Of a stretch of DNA of 53,173 nucleotides, positions 40,483 through 49,683 are shown one piece after another; positions within the stretch are counted from its first letter, which is position 1; each line of letters opens with the position of its first letter. This DNA is from an uncultured Actinomycetes bacterium (lineage in GTDB: Bacteria > Actinomycetota > Acidimicrobiia > Acidimicrobiales > RAAP-2): contig CAIJYV010000033.1 in assembly GCA_903825035.1 (NCBI GenBank), positions 1 through 53,173 of the forward strand, written 5' to 3'. The notes under the pieces are model-generated. The model saw only the letters and a list, made by a program, of their open reading frames with translations, was not told the origin of the DNA and made no database searches. The translations under genes were made by a program, and so were the position numbers.

Positions 40483-42000
40483 ATGGCTTCACGCAAGGTT
40501 GGCTCGCGACGTAATTTCGTCGTCAGCTTTCTTCTCGTTCTTTTTATCTCCACGGGGTCGCTCGCAGCGACCTTGGCCTTGGGCTGGGGCCCGAAGTTAG
40601 GTCTAGACCTAGCGGGTGGCTTGTCGGTTGTCTATAAGCCAAGTGGCAACGTAACACAAGCGAACTTGAATGAAGTTGTGTCCATCCTTACGAACCGTGT
40701 TGATGGTCTCGGAGTTTCTGGAGCCAAGGTAAACCTGCAGGGAAAGGATGTGGTTGTTTCTGTGCCTGGTGTGAAAGATGCGCGTTCAGTTCTCGCAGCA
40801 GTCGGACAAACCGCGCAGTTACTCTTCCGTCCAGTGCTGTGTGAAGTTCTAGACCAAAAAAAGCAAAGTCCAATTGGCTCAACCTCGCTTCCGGTTTGCC
40901 CGTCGAAGTACCAAATGACAGCTCAGAACCTGGCGGTGACGCCTAACAACTCTGTTCAGGGTTACAGCATGGCCTCTGTTACGCCGTACCCGAACTACCA
41001 GGGATACAAGTCAACGAGTCCAGGCAACGACATCGCTAAGAACAACGTTTTGCTTCCAGTCCTAGGTTCGCCAGGACTGCGCTACCTTCTCGGCCCTGCC
41101 GAGATGACCGGTACGTCGATCGGTAAAGCCACCGCCCAGCTCGACCAAGCCGGAGCCTGGGTTGTTAGCTACAGCCTCACCGCTTCGGGCTCGCCTCTGT
41201 GGGATCAAGTGGCTCGAGCGAATTTCCATGCAATGGTGGCCATTGAATTGGACGGTGTCATTCAATCTGCACCGCTGATTCTTCCCGCCAGTGCCACCTT
41301 CACCTCTTTTGCCGGCCAGGGTCAAATCTCTGGAAGCTTCACGCATCAGTCAGCTACCACTCTCGCTCTCGCAATGAACTACGGTGCGCTGCCACTTCGG
41401 TTACACCCATTGAGCACCCAAGCCGTGTCGCCTACTTTGGGTCACTCTTCCTTGGTTGCTGGTCTCGGGGCTGGTCTTGCCGGCTTGGCGCTCGTCATGC
41501 TGTACGTAATTCTGTACTACCGAGCTCTTGGTTTCGTCATCTTCCTCGGACTTGGATTGACTGCGGCACTCTTGTGGGCGATCATCTCTGCGCTCGGCCA
41601 CACATCATTCGCACCGAGTTTCGATCTCGCGGGAGTGACGGGCCTAATTGTGTCGATTGGTATCACCGTTGACTCATACATTGTGTATTTCGAACGATTA
41701 AAGGACGAGGCTCGAGCGGGACGAACCGTCCGATCCTCGGTTGACCGGGGTTTTAAGTCAGCCTGGCGCACGGTTTTGGCCGCAGACTTTGTATCCCTCT
41801 TGGCGGCCGTCGTTCTGTATGTCATTGCGGTTGGAAGCGTGCGAGGCTTCGCCTTCTTCCTCGGACTCTCCACGATTTTGGATGTTGCGATTACGTGGTA
41901 TTTCACTCGTCCGGTGGTGATTCTTCTGGGACGTCGCTCCGGCAAGTCAAATTCGAAGCTATCCGTTGCGGCGGGAGTTCAGGCGGTTGACAATGAGTAA
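40483..42000 (+). CDS. secD: Protein translocase subunit SecD
   Basis: A 505-residue SecD with an N-terminal helix and five more in the C-terminal half. Region D1 is LGLDLAGGLSVVY near residue 40. The P1 periplasmic domain follows with a head subdomain, then ALAMNYGALPLRL before the second helix and TGLIVSIGITVDSYIVYFER in the channel part. It uses the proton-motive force to pull secreted proteins across the membrane. It overlaps secF by eight bases. Confidence 0.95.
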   Translation: MASRKVGSRRNFVVSFLLVLFISTGSLAATLALGWGPKLGLDLAGGLSVVYKPSGNVTQANLNEVVSILTNRVDGLGVSGAKVNLQGKDVVVSVPGVKDARSVLAAVGQTAQLLFRPVLCEVLDQKKQSPIGSTSLPVCPSKYQMTAQNLAVTPNNSVQGYSMASVTPYPNYQGYKSTSPGNDIAKNNVLLPVLGSPGLRYLLGPAEMTGTSIGKATAQLDQAGAWVVSYSLTASGSPLWDQVARANFHAMVAIELDGVIQSAPLILPASATFTSFAGQGQISGSFTHQSATTLALAMNYGALPLRLHPLSTQAVSPTLGHSSLVAGLGAGLAGLALVMLYVILYYRALGFVIFLGLGLTAALLWAIISALGHTSFAPSFDLAGVTGLIVSIGITVDSYIVYFERLKDEARAGRTVRSSVDRGFKSAWRTVLAADFVSLLAAVVLYVIAVGSVRGFAFFLGLSTILDVAITWYFTRPVVILLGRRSGKSNSKLSVAAGVQAVDNE

Positions 42001-43111
42001 CGAAACCAAACAATACGGACGGTTTGGACGGCTGTACCATGGCCTGACCACTATCAATTTTGTTGGTCGAAAAAAAGTATGGTTCACGATTTCAACCGTG
42101 ATTATCGTTTTGGGAATTGGCTCACTCTCAGTACGCGGATTCAATTTAGGAATTGACTTCCGAGGTGGCAGCTCCTTCGAGATTCTCGCTCCACATACTT
42201 CGGTAGCCAGTATGACCACTGCGGTTACTAATGCCGGACTGATAAACCCAACGGTTACCAAGCTCGGTGCCGATACCTACCAGGTCACAGCTGACCTCAA
42301 CGGACTGAGTACGAGCAAGCAGGCTTCAGTGACCAACTCCGTGATCGCCGCCATGGCAAAGGTCGCCGGAGTCAATCAGACGCAAGTTTCTACTTCAACC
42401 ATTGGCCCTTCGTGGGGTAGTGGGGTCACGAGTAAGGCCCTCCAGGCACTGATCGTCTTCTTCATCGCGGTGGGACTGTACATTTCATTCCGCTTCGAGA
42501 TGAAGATGGCCGTTGCTGCGTTCGTGGCGATGTTGCACGACCTTCTCGTTGTCGTTGGCGTTTACTCGCTCTTGAATTTCCAAATTACGCCTGACACCGT
42601 TATTGCCGTTCTGACGATTCTGGGTTACTCCTTGTACGACACTGTCGTGGTTTTCGACCGAGTTCGTGACAACTCGTCTGGAATCCTAAATACCGGTGAC
42701 GTTAGTTACGGCGACATGGTGAATCTGTCAATGAACCAGACCTTGGCTCGCTCAATCAATACATCGTTGGTGGCGATTCTCCCCGTACTTTCAGTGCTGG
42801 TAGTAGGTGCGTACATACTCGGGGCGACCACCTTGAAAACGTATGGTTTGGCTCTCTTTATTGGACTCCTGTCCGGTGCGTACTCCTCAATCTTCATCGC
42901 TAGCCCTCTTTTGGCTGTCATGAAAGAACGCGAACCTCGGTTCCGTGACCTCAAAGCCAAGGTGGCTCTGCGTGAGAAGCGCAACCTAACGGCCGCTGGT
43001 GTCGCTCGGGCGTCCGCCACCGGTGAAGTTCTGCCGGCGGGAGCGCCGTTAAGCGCTAGCGCCCATCGTGGGGTTATCGCTGCTCGTGCTCGTAAGCAAA
43101 AGCGTCGATAG
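41993..43111 (+). CDS. secF: Protein translocase subunit SecF
   Basis: A 372-residue SecF with six membrane helices. Conserved GIDFRGGSSFEI near residue 50, then GYSLYDTVVVFDRVRDN and LARSINTSLVAILPVL. ATG 41993 (ATGAGTAA overlap with the secD stop) is chosen over the longer frame from 41966. The cytoplasmic tail is basic and ends RARKQKRR. Partner of SecD and YajC. Confidence 0.95.
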   Translation: MSNETKQYGRFGRLYHGLTTINFVGRKKVWFTISTVIIVLGIGSLSVRGFNLGIDFRGGSSFEILAPHTSVASMTTAVTNAGLINPTVTKLGADTYQVTADLNGLSTSKQASVTNSVIAAMAKVAGVNQTQVSTSTIGPSWGSGVTSKALQALIVFFIAVGLYISFRFEMKMAVAAFVAMLHDLLVVVGVYSLLNFQITPDTVIAVLTILGYSLYDTVVVFDRVRDNSSGILNTGDVSYGDMVNLSMNQTLARSINTSLVAILPVLSVLVVGAYILGATTLKTYGLALFIGLLSGAYSSIFIASPLLAVMKEREPRFRDLKAKVALREKRNLTAAGVARASATGEVLPAGAPLSASAHRGVIAARARKQKRR

Positions 43112-43119
43112 GGTGCCGG

Positions 43120-43125
43120 TAGGCT
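43120..43125 (+). promoter_or_regulatory. Leaderless promoter -10 (TAGGCT) for rel
   Basis: TAGGCT, six bases (GACTAA), then ATG 43132. No Shine-Dalgarno. Confidence 0.55.
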
Positions 43126-43131
43126 GACTAA

Positions 43132-45342
43132 ATGGTCAGTCTCACTTCGCGCCCAGATGCCGACCCAGTCCTGGCCAGCTCTATCGAGCGCTTGGTCGAG
43201 AATTACCTCTCTCACCACTCCGACGGTGACGCGGAATTAGTTAGGCAGGCGGGATTAGCTGCGATTGACGCTCACTCGGGACAACTCCGTCGTTCTGGCG
43301 AACCCTACGTGACTCACCCCATTGCTGTGGCGGAAATCGTGGCCAACCTTGGGCTGGATGCACCAACTCTCGCGGCAGCTTTGCTGCACGATGCAGTCGA
43401 GGACACCGGAATGACGGGAGAATTCCTGGAAGAACATTTCGGACACCAAGTGGCCAGCGTGGTCGATGGCGTCACCAAACTCGATCGGTTGGAATTCGAC
43501 TCGAAAGAAGCCCAGCAAGCGGCAACCATTCGCAAGATGTTCATCGCCATGGCTCAGGATTGGCGAGTCCTCATAATCAAACTTGCCGATCGATTGCACA
43601 ATATGCGAACTATTTCGGTAATGCCCATGGCGCGACAGCGGGCAATCGCGCAAGAAACGCTGGATGTGTATGCGCCCTTAGCCCACCGCCTTGGTGTGCA
43701 ATCGGTGAAGTGGCAACTCGAAGACCTGTCGTTTGCCACCTTGCACCCAAAGCGTTACGCCGAGATTGAGCAAATGGTGGCGGCGCGCCAGCCAGAGCGA
43801 GAAGCCTATTTGGTTGAGGTGATGGACCTCCTACGTTCAAAGTTGAGCGAGTTCCACATTGAAGCCGAGGTTCGCGGAAGGCCTAAGCACCTCTGGAGTA
43901 TCTACGAAAAGATGGTCGTCGGGGGGAAGGACTTTGACGAGATTTTTGACCTAGTCGGCATGAGAATCATTGTCGACGAAGAGAGAGATTGCTGGGCGGC
44001 CCTGGGGGCCATCCACGCACTCTGGTCGCCAGTGCAAGGTCGCTTTAAGGACTACATCAACAGCCCAAAATTCAATCTGTACCAGTCGTTGCACACGACA
44101 GTGATTGGACCGCGTGGCAAGTCAATCGAGGTGCAAATCCGGACCCAAGATATGCACCGTCGTGCAGAGTTCGGCGTGGCGGCCCACTGGGGTTATAAAG
44201 AGGGAGCGACCCAACAAGAGGTCGCCTGGATGCAGCGAATTAATGATGTCCATGAAGAAGAGGCCGACCCGATCGCATTCTTGGAGGCACTGAAACTTGA
44301 CCTTGGTCAAGATGAGGTCTACATCTTCACCCCTAAAGGTCGTGTAATTCCCCTCGTAGAGGGCGCCACGCCCCTTGATTTTGCGTACGCGGTACACACC
44401 GAAGTTGGTCACCATTGTGTTGGTGCCAAGGTCAATGGGCGTTTAGTCCCACTGGACACGAAATTGCGGAGTGCCGATGTGGTGGAAATTGTCACATCGA
44501 AGAATGAGGACAATGGTCCAAGTCGTGATTGGCTCAGTATTGTCCAGTCCTCGCGCGCTAAGTCAAAAATTCGACAGTGGTTCCAGCGCGAGCGCAGAGA
44601 AGATGCCATTGAGGGTGGACGCGAAGAACTGATCAAGATGCTTCGCCGCGAAGGGTTACCAATCAATACGACCATGACCTCGGCGGCAATGGAGAACGTG
44701 ATTAGGTCATTGGGCTTGGATGACTTCGATGCCCTGCTGATGGCCATTGATTCTGATGTAATTTCGGCACTTGCGGTTGTTCAGAGACTCGAGAGAGAGT
44801 TGCATGGCGGACAAGCCGAGCAGATGCCCACGACTGTCACCAAGGTGCCACGGAGTTCAGTTGAGGCCGGACGTGGTGCGGGGGTATACGTCGAAGGGCT
44901 CGATGACGTCATGATCACACTCGCTCGGTGCTGTTCGCCGGTGCCGGGGGACCCCATTATGGGCTTCGTAACTCAAGGTCGAGGGGTGTCGGTTCACCGT
45001 GACGATTGCTCTAATGCGGTCGCGCTGGCTCACCGGCTCGGTGAGCGAATTATTGATGTCGAATGGGATGGTTCGCAGCGAAACCAATATCGCGTAGTAA
45101 TCGAGGTAATGGGCTTTGATCGGCCACGACTACTTATGGATGTGGCCAAAGTATTTGCCGAGCAACAGCTCAATATTGTGTCAAACTCTTCATCAACATC
45201 TGGCACTCGAATTGTTCGAATGGTGTTCGATATTGAATTGGCAGACCCAACGCATTTGTCGAGTTTGATTGGTTCATTAAAGAACACCGATGGCGTTTTT
45301 GACGCTTATCGCCAGCTACCTGGACACCACAAAGGATCATGA
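43132..45342 (+). CDS. rel: Bifunctional (p)ppGpp synthetase/hydrolase Rel
   Basis: A 736-residue RSH enzyme. In order: HD hydrolase domain with ALLHDAVEDTG near residue 85, synthetase domain with RFKDYINSPKFNLYQSLHTT near 300, TGS domain with DEVYIFTPKGRVIPL near 390, a zinc-finger-type region containing ARCCSPVPGDPIMGFV, and a C-terminal ACT domain. Both catalytic centres look intact, so it makes and degrades the stringent-response alarmone. Leaderless TAGGCT promoter. It overlaps hisS by four bases. Confidence 0.96.
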   Translation: MVSLTSRPDADPVLASSIERLVENYLSHHSDGDAELVRQAGLAAIDAHSGQLRRSGEPYVTHPIAVAEIVANLGLDAPTLAAALLHDAVEDTGMTGEFLEEHFGHQVASVVDGVTKLDRLEFDSKEAQQAATIRKMFIAMAQDWRVLIIKLADRLHNMRTISVMPMARQRAIAQETLDVYAPLAHRLGVQSVKWQLEDLSFATLHPKRYAEIEQMVAARQPEREAYLVEVMDLLRSKLSEFHIEAEVRGRPKHLWSIYEKMVVGGKDFDEIFDLVGMRIIVDEERDCWAALGAIHALWSPVQGRFKDYINSPKFNLYQSLHTTVIGPRGKSIEVQIRTQDMHRRAEFGVAAHWGYKEGATQQEVAWMQRINDVHEEEADPIAFLEALKLDLGQDEVYIFTPKGRVIPLVEGATPLDFAYAVHTEVGHHCVGAKVNGRLVPLDTKLRSADVVEIVTSKNEDNGPSRDWLSIVQSSRAKSKIRQWFQRERREDAIEGGREELIKMLRREGLPINTTMTSAAMENVIRSLGLDDFDALLMAIDSDVISALAVVQRLERELHGGQAEQMPTTVTKVPRSSVEAGRGAGVYVEGLDDVMITLARCCSPVPGDPIMGFVTQGRGVSVHRDDCSNAVALAHRLGERIIDVEWDGSQRNQYRVVIEVMGFDRPRLLMDVAKVFAEQQLNIVSNSSSTSGTRIVRMVFDIELADPTHLSSLIGSLKNTDGVFDAYRQLPGHHKGS

Positions 45343-46610
45343 GCGAAGCATTTCAAGCACCAGTTGGCACCCATGATGTGCTTGGCGCCGAGGCGGCTCA
45401 ATGGGAGGGCGTCATTGCGACCTTCGCCCAATTGGCGTACCGGTACGGTTTCTCGATGATAGTCACGCCGGTCTTTGAAGAGGTTGGGGTATTCAATCGC
45501 GGCATTGGCGAAAAGAGCGAAGTCGCGACCAAAGAGATGTACGTTTTCGAAGATAGGGGTGGACGAACCTACGCCCTTCGCCCTGAGGGAACCGCCCCCG
45601 TTGTCCGCGCTTTCGTTCAGCACAATCCCACCCTGCCGTTCAAGGCCTGGTATTTCACCCCGGCCTTTCGTTACGAGCGCCCACAAAAGGGTCGCTATCG
45701 CGAACACCACCAGCTCGGTGTAGAGGTACTGGGAAGCGAGGACCCGGCGATTGACGTTGAGGTGATTTCGCTACTCAATGATTACTTTAAGGCGGTCGGA
45801 CTGAAGCAGTTCCGAATCCTGATCAACTCAATGGGCCACGAAGAATGCCGCTCTAAGTATGTCGAAACGCTTCGGGCCTACTTGGCCGATCGAGTTGACC
45901 AACTGTGCGAAGAGCACCAGAAAGTTTGGGATCAGAATACTTTGCGTCTGCTGGACTGTAAAAAGGTCGAATGTGTTGCGATTACCGACGCTGGGCCTCA
46001 ATTGCCCGATCACCTGTGCACTGAGTGCGAGGCACATTTCACAGCGGTGAAGAGCGGGCTCGAAGCGCTTGGGGTGTCATGCGAACGCACGCCTAGGCTG
46101 GTGCGGGGTTTTGACTACTACACCCGCACGACCTTCGAATTCGTCTCCGATGCTCTCGACGGTGCCCAAAACGCCATCGGGGGCGGGGGTCGCTACGACA
46201 AACTTGCTGAGCAACTCGGCGGCAACCCAACTCCAGGGATCGGATTTGGCTCGGGGGTCGAGCGGTTGCTCTTGGCTCTGGAGGCAGAGGGTCAAACCGA
46301 GCCCCTCATCAACCGAACACCGGCGGTATTCGTAGTCGACACGACAGAAACTGACGCAGCCTCACTAATTTGCCATGAACTGCGATCGGCCGGAATTGCC
46401 ACCGTCCGCGCCTACGACAATCGCTCGATGAAGGCCCAAATGAAGGTTGCCGACAAGTCCGGAGCTCGATTCGCACTTCTCGTAGGTCCCCAAGAATTGG
46501 CTGCGGGACAGATTACGATTAGAGACCTGCGTAGCGAAGAAAAGATTGAACAAATTTCGATCCCACGCGAAAAAGTTTTAGCCGAGGTGCTTTCGCGCCT
46601 TGGAAAGTGA
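45339..46610 (+). CDS. hisS: Histidyl-tRNA synthetase
   Basis: A 423-residue class II synthetase. Motif 1 region YGFSMIVTPVFEEVGVFNRG, motif 2 PAFRYERPQKGRYREHHQLG, the histidine-A block LVRGFDYYTRTTFEF, motif 3 GFGSGVERLLLAL, and an anticodon-binding domain at the end. ATG 45339 forms an ATGA overlap with the rel stop. Adjacent to rel and aspS as in mycobacteria. Confidence 0.96.
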   Translation: MSEAFQAPVGTHDVLGAEAAQWEGVIATFAQLAYRYGFSMIVTPVFEEVGVFNRGIGEKSEVATKEMYVFEDRGGRTYALRPEGTAPVVRAFVQHNPTLPFKAWYFTPAFRYERPQKGRYREHHQLGVEVLGSEDPAIDVEVISLLNDYFKAVGLKQFRILINSMGHEECRSKYVETLRAYLADRVDQLCEEHQKVWDQNTLRLLDCKKVECVAITDAGPQLPDHLCTECEAHFTAVKSGLEALGVSCERTPRLVRGFDYYTRTTFEFVSDALDGAQNAIGGGGRYDKLAEQLGGNPTPGIGFGSGVERLLLALEAEGQTEPLINRTPAVFVVDTTETDAASLICHELRSAGIATVRAYDNRSMKAQMKVADKSGARFALLVGPQELAAGQITIRDLRSEEKIEQISIPREKVLAEVLSRLGK

Positions 46611-46618
46611 AGAGAAGC

Positions 46619-48358
46619 ATGACATCAAACATTGAATCTACGAGCCTTCGCGATCTATTGTGCGGCTCCGTTAATGAAAACCACCTAGGTCAGACCCTCA
46701 CCGTTTGTGGTTGGGTCGCTAAGCGCCGTGAACACGGTGAGCACCTCGCATTCGTTGACATCAGGGACCGGTCCGGTGTTGTTCAGGCAGTCGTTGACGG
46801 CTCGGTGGATGTGCGTAGCGAGTACGTTATTCGAGTAACTGGCACGGTCACTAACCGCCCCGAGGGCACCGTGAATGACAAGTTGGCAACCGGCCGGGTC
46901 GAGCTAACCGACTGTACTGTCGAAGTTCTCTCCGCGGCTGAGCCGCCTCCATTCCAGTTGGATGACCGAGTCGAGATTGATGAGCAGGTTCGTCTCCGTT
47001 ATCGCTACCTGGACCTGCGTCGTGAAAAGATGCAACGAAACTTGCGCCTCCGAGCCTCGGTGAACGCTTCGCTGCGTAAGGCCATGGACGCCCAAGGATT
47101 CTGCGAAGTTGAGACTCCGTTGCTTTGGGCCCCGACGCCCGAGGGAGCCCGCGAGTTTGTCGTACCTTCACGACTGCACCCTGGCGAGTTTTATGTTCTT
47201 CCACAGAGTCCTCAGATTGCAAAGCAATTATTGATGGTAGGTGGATTCGATCGTTACTACCAAGTTGCACGGTGTTTGCGTGACGAGGACTTGCGCGCGG
47301 ACCGCCAGTTTGAATTCACGCAATTGGACATCGAAGCCAGCTTCGTAACCCAAGAAGACATCATGGCTTTCATCTCATCGGCGGTTCTCGATGCAGCCGA
47401 AGCGGCTACTGGGACCCGGCCAACGACCATTGCTTCAATGACCTGGGCGCAAGCTCTCGACCTCTACGGCACTGACAAGCCGGACCTTCGCTTTGGCATG
47501 GTGCTGCAGGACCTGTCTCCGGTGTTTGCTGCAACCGAAGTGAAAGCCTTCTCGGCTCCCGTTGTGAAGGCGATGCGAGTTCCAGGGGGCGCCGATTTCT
47601 CTCGCTCGAAGCTAGACGCCTTGACCGAACAAGCAAAGGGGCTGGGGGCAAAGGGCTTAGCTTGGTTCCGTGTAACCGCCGAGGGTCTTGACTCACCACT
47701 TGAGAGATTCTTGAACGACGAGGAAAAGGCGGCGATTGCCCAGTGCGATGGCGCAACACCTGGCGACCTCATTCTCTGCGTGGCCGATGAGCATGCTCAG
47801 GCTTGCCGAACGCTCGGTGCACTGCGCGTAACACTCGGATCCCCACCGGTCAGCGAAGGGGAGCCTAAATACCTCTGGGTCACCGAGTTCCCAATGTTCG
47901 AGGGTGTTGATGAAGAGGGCAACCTGCAGGCGGCTCACCACCCCTTTACGATGCCCCACCACGATGACCTCGACCTAATTGAGACTGACCCATTGAAGGT
48001 TCGGTCACAGGCCTATGACCTAGTTCTAAACGGTTGGGAATTGGGTAGCGGTTCAGTTCGTATCCACCGTTCCGATATCCAAGCTCGTATTTTTTCTGCG
48101 CTGGGTATTTCAGACGAAGAAGCGGAAAGTCGATTTGGCTTCTTGATGGGTGCCTTCAAATACGGCGCACCTCCGCACGCCGGTTTCGCTTTTGGCATTG
48201 ACCGCTTGGTGGCAATCTTCGCCGGTGAGGACAATATCCGAGAAGTGATCGCTTACCCCAAGACGCAATCGGGAACTGATGTGATGACCGGAGCTCCCAA
48301 GAGCATTACCGAACGCCAAGTCCGCGACCTACGTCTTAAGTTCCAGCCAAAGGTTTAG
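46619..48358 (+). CDS. aspS: Aspartyl-tRNA synthetase
   Basis: A 579-residue bacterial-type AspRS. N-terminal OB anticodon domain (VCGWVAKRREHGEHLAFVDI), then motif 1 near CEVETPLLWAPTPEGAREF, the PQSPQIAKQLLM block, motif 2 RCLRDEDLRADRQFEFTQLD, an inserted GAD domain, and motif 3 FAFGIDRLVAIFAGEDNIRE. ATG 46619 has AGAGAAG upstream; GTG 46607, which overlaps the hisS stop, is an alternative. The downstream rarA begins two bases after the stop. Confidence 0.96.
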   Translation: MTSNIESTSLRDLLCGSVNENHLGQTLTVCGWVAKRREHGEHLAFVDIRDRSGVVQAVVDGSVDVRSEYVIRVTGTVTNRPEGTVNDKLATGRVELTDCTVEVLSAAEPPPFQLDDRVEIDEQVRLRYRYLDLRREKMQRNLRLRASVNASLRKAMDAQGFCEVETPLLWAPTPEGAREFVVPSRLHPGEFYVLPQSPQIAKQLLMVGGFDRYYQVARCLRDEDLRADRQFEFTQLDIEASFVTQEDIMAFISSAVLDAAEAATGTRPTTIASMTWAQALDLYGTDKPDLRFGMVLQDLSPVFAATEVKAFSAPVVKAMRVPGGADFSRSKLDALTEQAKGLGAKGLAWFRVTAEGLDSPLERFLNDEEKAAIAQCDGATPGDLILCVADEHAQACRTLGALRVTLGSPPVSEGEPKYLWVTEFPMFEGVDEEGNLQAAHHPFTMPHHDDLDLIETDPLKVRSQAYDLVLNGWELGSGSVRIHRSDIQARIFSALGISDEEAESRFGFLMGAFKYGAPPHAGFAFGIDRLVAIFAGEDNIREVIAYPKTQSGTDVMTGAPKSITERQVRDLRLKFQPKV

Positions 48359-48359
48359 T

Positions 48360-49670
48360 ACGTCTCTATTTGATCAAGCCGCAGCCGAGCGCCTTCGTCA
48401 GAGTGCGCCACTGGCTGAGCTTCTGCGACCTAAAGATATTTCCGATGTAGTTGGGCAAGAACATCTTGTTGGGCCCAATGGCTCACTGAGACGGTTTTTG
48501 GAGGCCCAGCAATTGACCTCGATGATCTTGTGGGGACCCGCGGGCACCGGCAAGACGACCCTGGCTCGAATCTTGGCGAATTCAGCTGGTTATGTCACCG
48601 AGACGCTTTCGGCAGTATCTAGCGGCGTCAAGGACGTTCGAGAGGCTATTGAACGGGCTCGTCAACGTTTAGGGGAGCGAGGTGAAAGAACCGTTCTCTT
48701 CATCGACGAGGTCCATCGCTTTAACAAGTCACAACAAGACCTGTTGCTGCCAGTCACCGAATCTGGCGAAATTGTCCTGATAGGGGCCACGACGGAAAAC
48801 CCCTTCTTCGAAGTCAACGCCGCGCTCATGAGTCGGACTTCGTTGTGGCGGTTGCATCCGCTCTCATCGGAGAACTTGGCAACCCTCGTGAGCCGAGGAG
48901 TGACCCTGCGTGGAGTGGCAGTAGATGACGCGGTGGCCAAGGCGCTTGTGGCGTCGGCTGATGGAGACGCGCGGTCAGCGTTAACGACTCTGGACACGGC
49001 AATTATTCTGGCGAAGGCCGATAATCGAACCGAAGTGCTTCTCGAAGATGTGTCCAAGGCCCGTGATGGTCGACTCTTTCACCAGTCAGAGGACTCACAC
49101 TACGACCAAGTTAGTGCGTTCATTAAGTCCATCAGAGGATCTGACCCCGACGCTGCACTTTTTTGGATGGCTGCGCTTCTCGAGAGTGGCGAGACCCCAC
49201 GATTCATTGCACGCCGACTCGTGATTGCCGCAAGTGAGGACATTGGGTTGGCTGACCCCACCGCCCTACTGCTCGCCGAGGCGTGCGCGCGAGCGGTTGA
49301 ATTTATTGGATTACCAGAATGCCGACTCACTCTCGCGCACACGACGCTTGCCCTGGCGCTGGCGCCGAAGAGCAATACAGCGACGGCAGGACTCGCCGCG
49401 GCGCTGAAGGCGGTTAAGGAAGGGGGAGCGCTCGAGGTTCCCTCGCATTTGCGTGACGCCCACTATCCCGGGGCATCGCAGCTAGGAGCGGGGACCCATT
49501 ACCTGTATCCGCACGACTTCCCGAATCACTGGGTCTCCCAGCAGTACCTCCCCGAGGGGGTTGCGATGGGCGATATCTTCACCCCAGGAACTGAAGGTCG
49601 AGAAGGCATGACGGTGGACCTGTGGCGCCAACGAAGCCAGCAACACGACCAAAATGGTGAGGCTTCTTAA
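48360..49670 (+). CDS. rarA: Replication-associated recombination protein RarA (MgsA), apparent ACG start
   Basis: A 436-residue AAA+ clamp-loader-like ATPase. The conserved N-terminus (T)SLFDQAAAERLRQSAPLAE starts at ACG 48360, exactly where homologues have Met (MSLFD). The next in-frame start is TTG 48498, which would remove 46 conserved residues including LRPKDISDVVGQEHL. AAAGG (48349-48353) lies six bases before the ACG. Walker A is GPAGTGKTTLARI near residue 61 and Walker B LFIDEVHRFNKSQQD. It acts at stalled forks. An ACG initiation codon or a T-to-C sequence error are the two explanations. Confidence 0.88.
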   Translation, partial: TSLFDQAAAERLRQSAPLAELLRPKDISDVVGQEHLVGPNGSLRRFLEAQQLTSMILWGPAGTGKTTLARILANSAGYVTETLSAVSSGVKDVREAIERARQRLGERGERTVLFIDEVHRFNKSQQDLLLPVTESGEIVLIGATTENPFFEVNAALMSRTSLWRLHPLSSENLATLVSRGVTLRGVAVDDAVAKALVASADGDARSALTTLDTAIILAKADNRTEVLLEDVSKARDGRLFHQSEDSHYDQVSAFIKSIRGSDPDAALFWMAALLESGETPRFIARRLVIAASEDIGLADPTALLLAEACARAVEFIGLPECRLTLAHTTLALALAPKSNTATAGLAAALKAVKEGGALEVPSHLRDAHYPGASQLGAGTHYLYPHDFPNHWVSQQYLPEGVAMGDIFTPGTEGREGMTVDLWRQRSQQHDQNGEAS

Positions 49671-49671
49671 C

Positions 49672-49677
49672 TAGGCT
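49672..49677 (+). promoter_or_regulatory. Leaderless promoter -10 (TAGGCT) for alaS
   Basis: TAGGCT, six bases (GTTCCT), then ATG 49684. It overlaps the rarA stop region. Confidence 0.55.
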
Positions 49678-49683
49678 GTTCCT

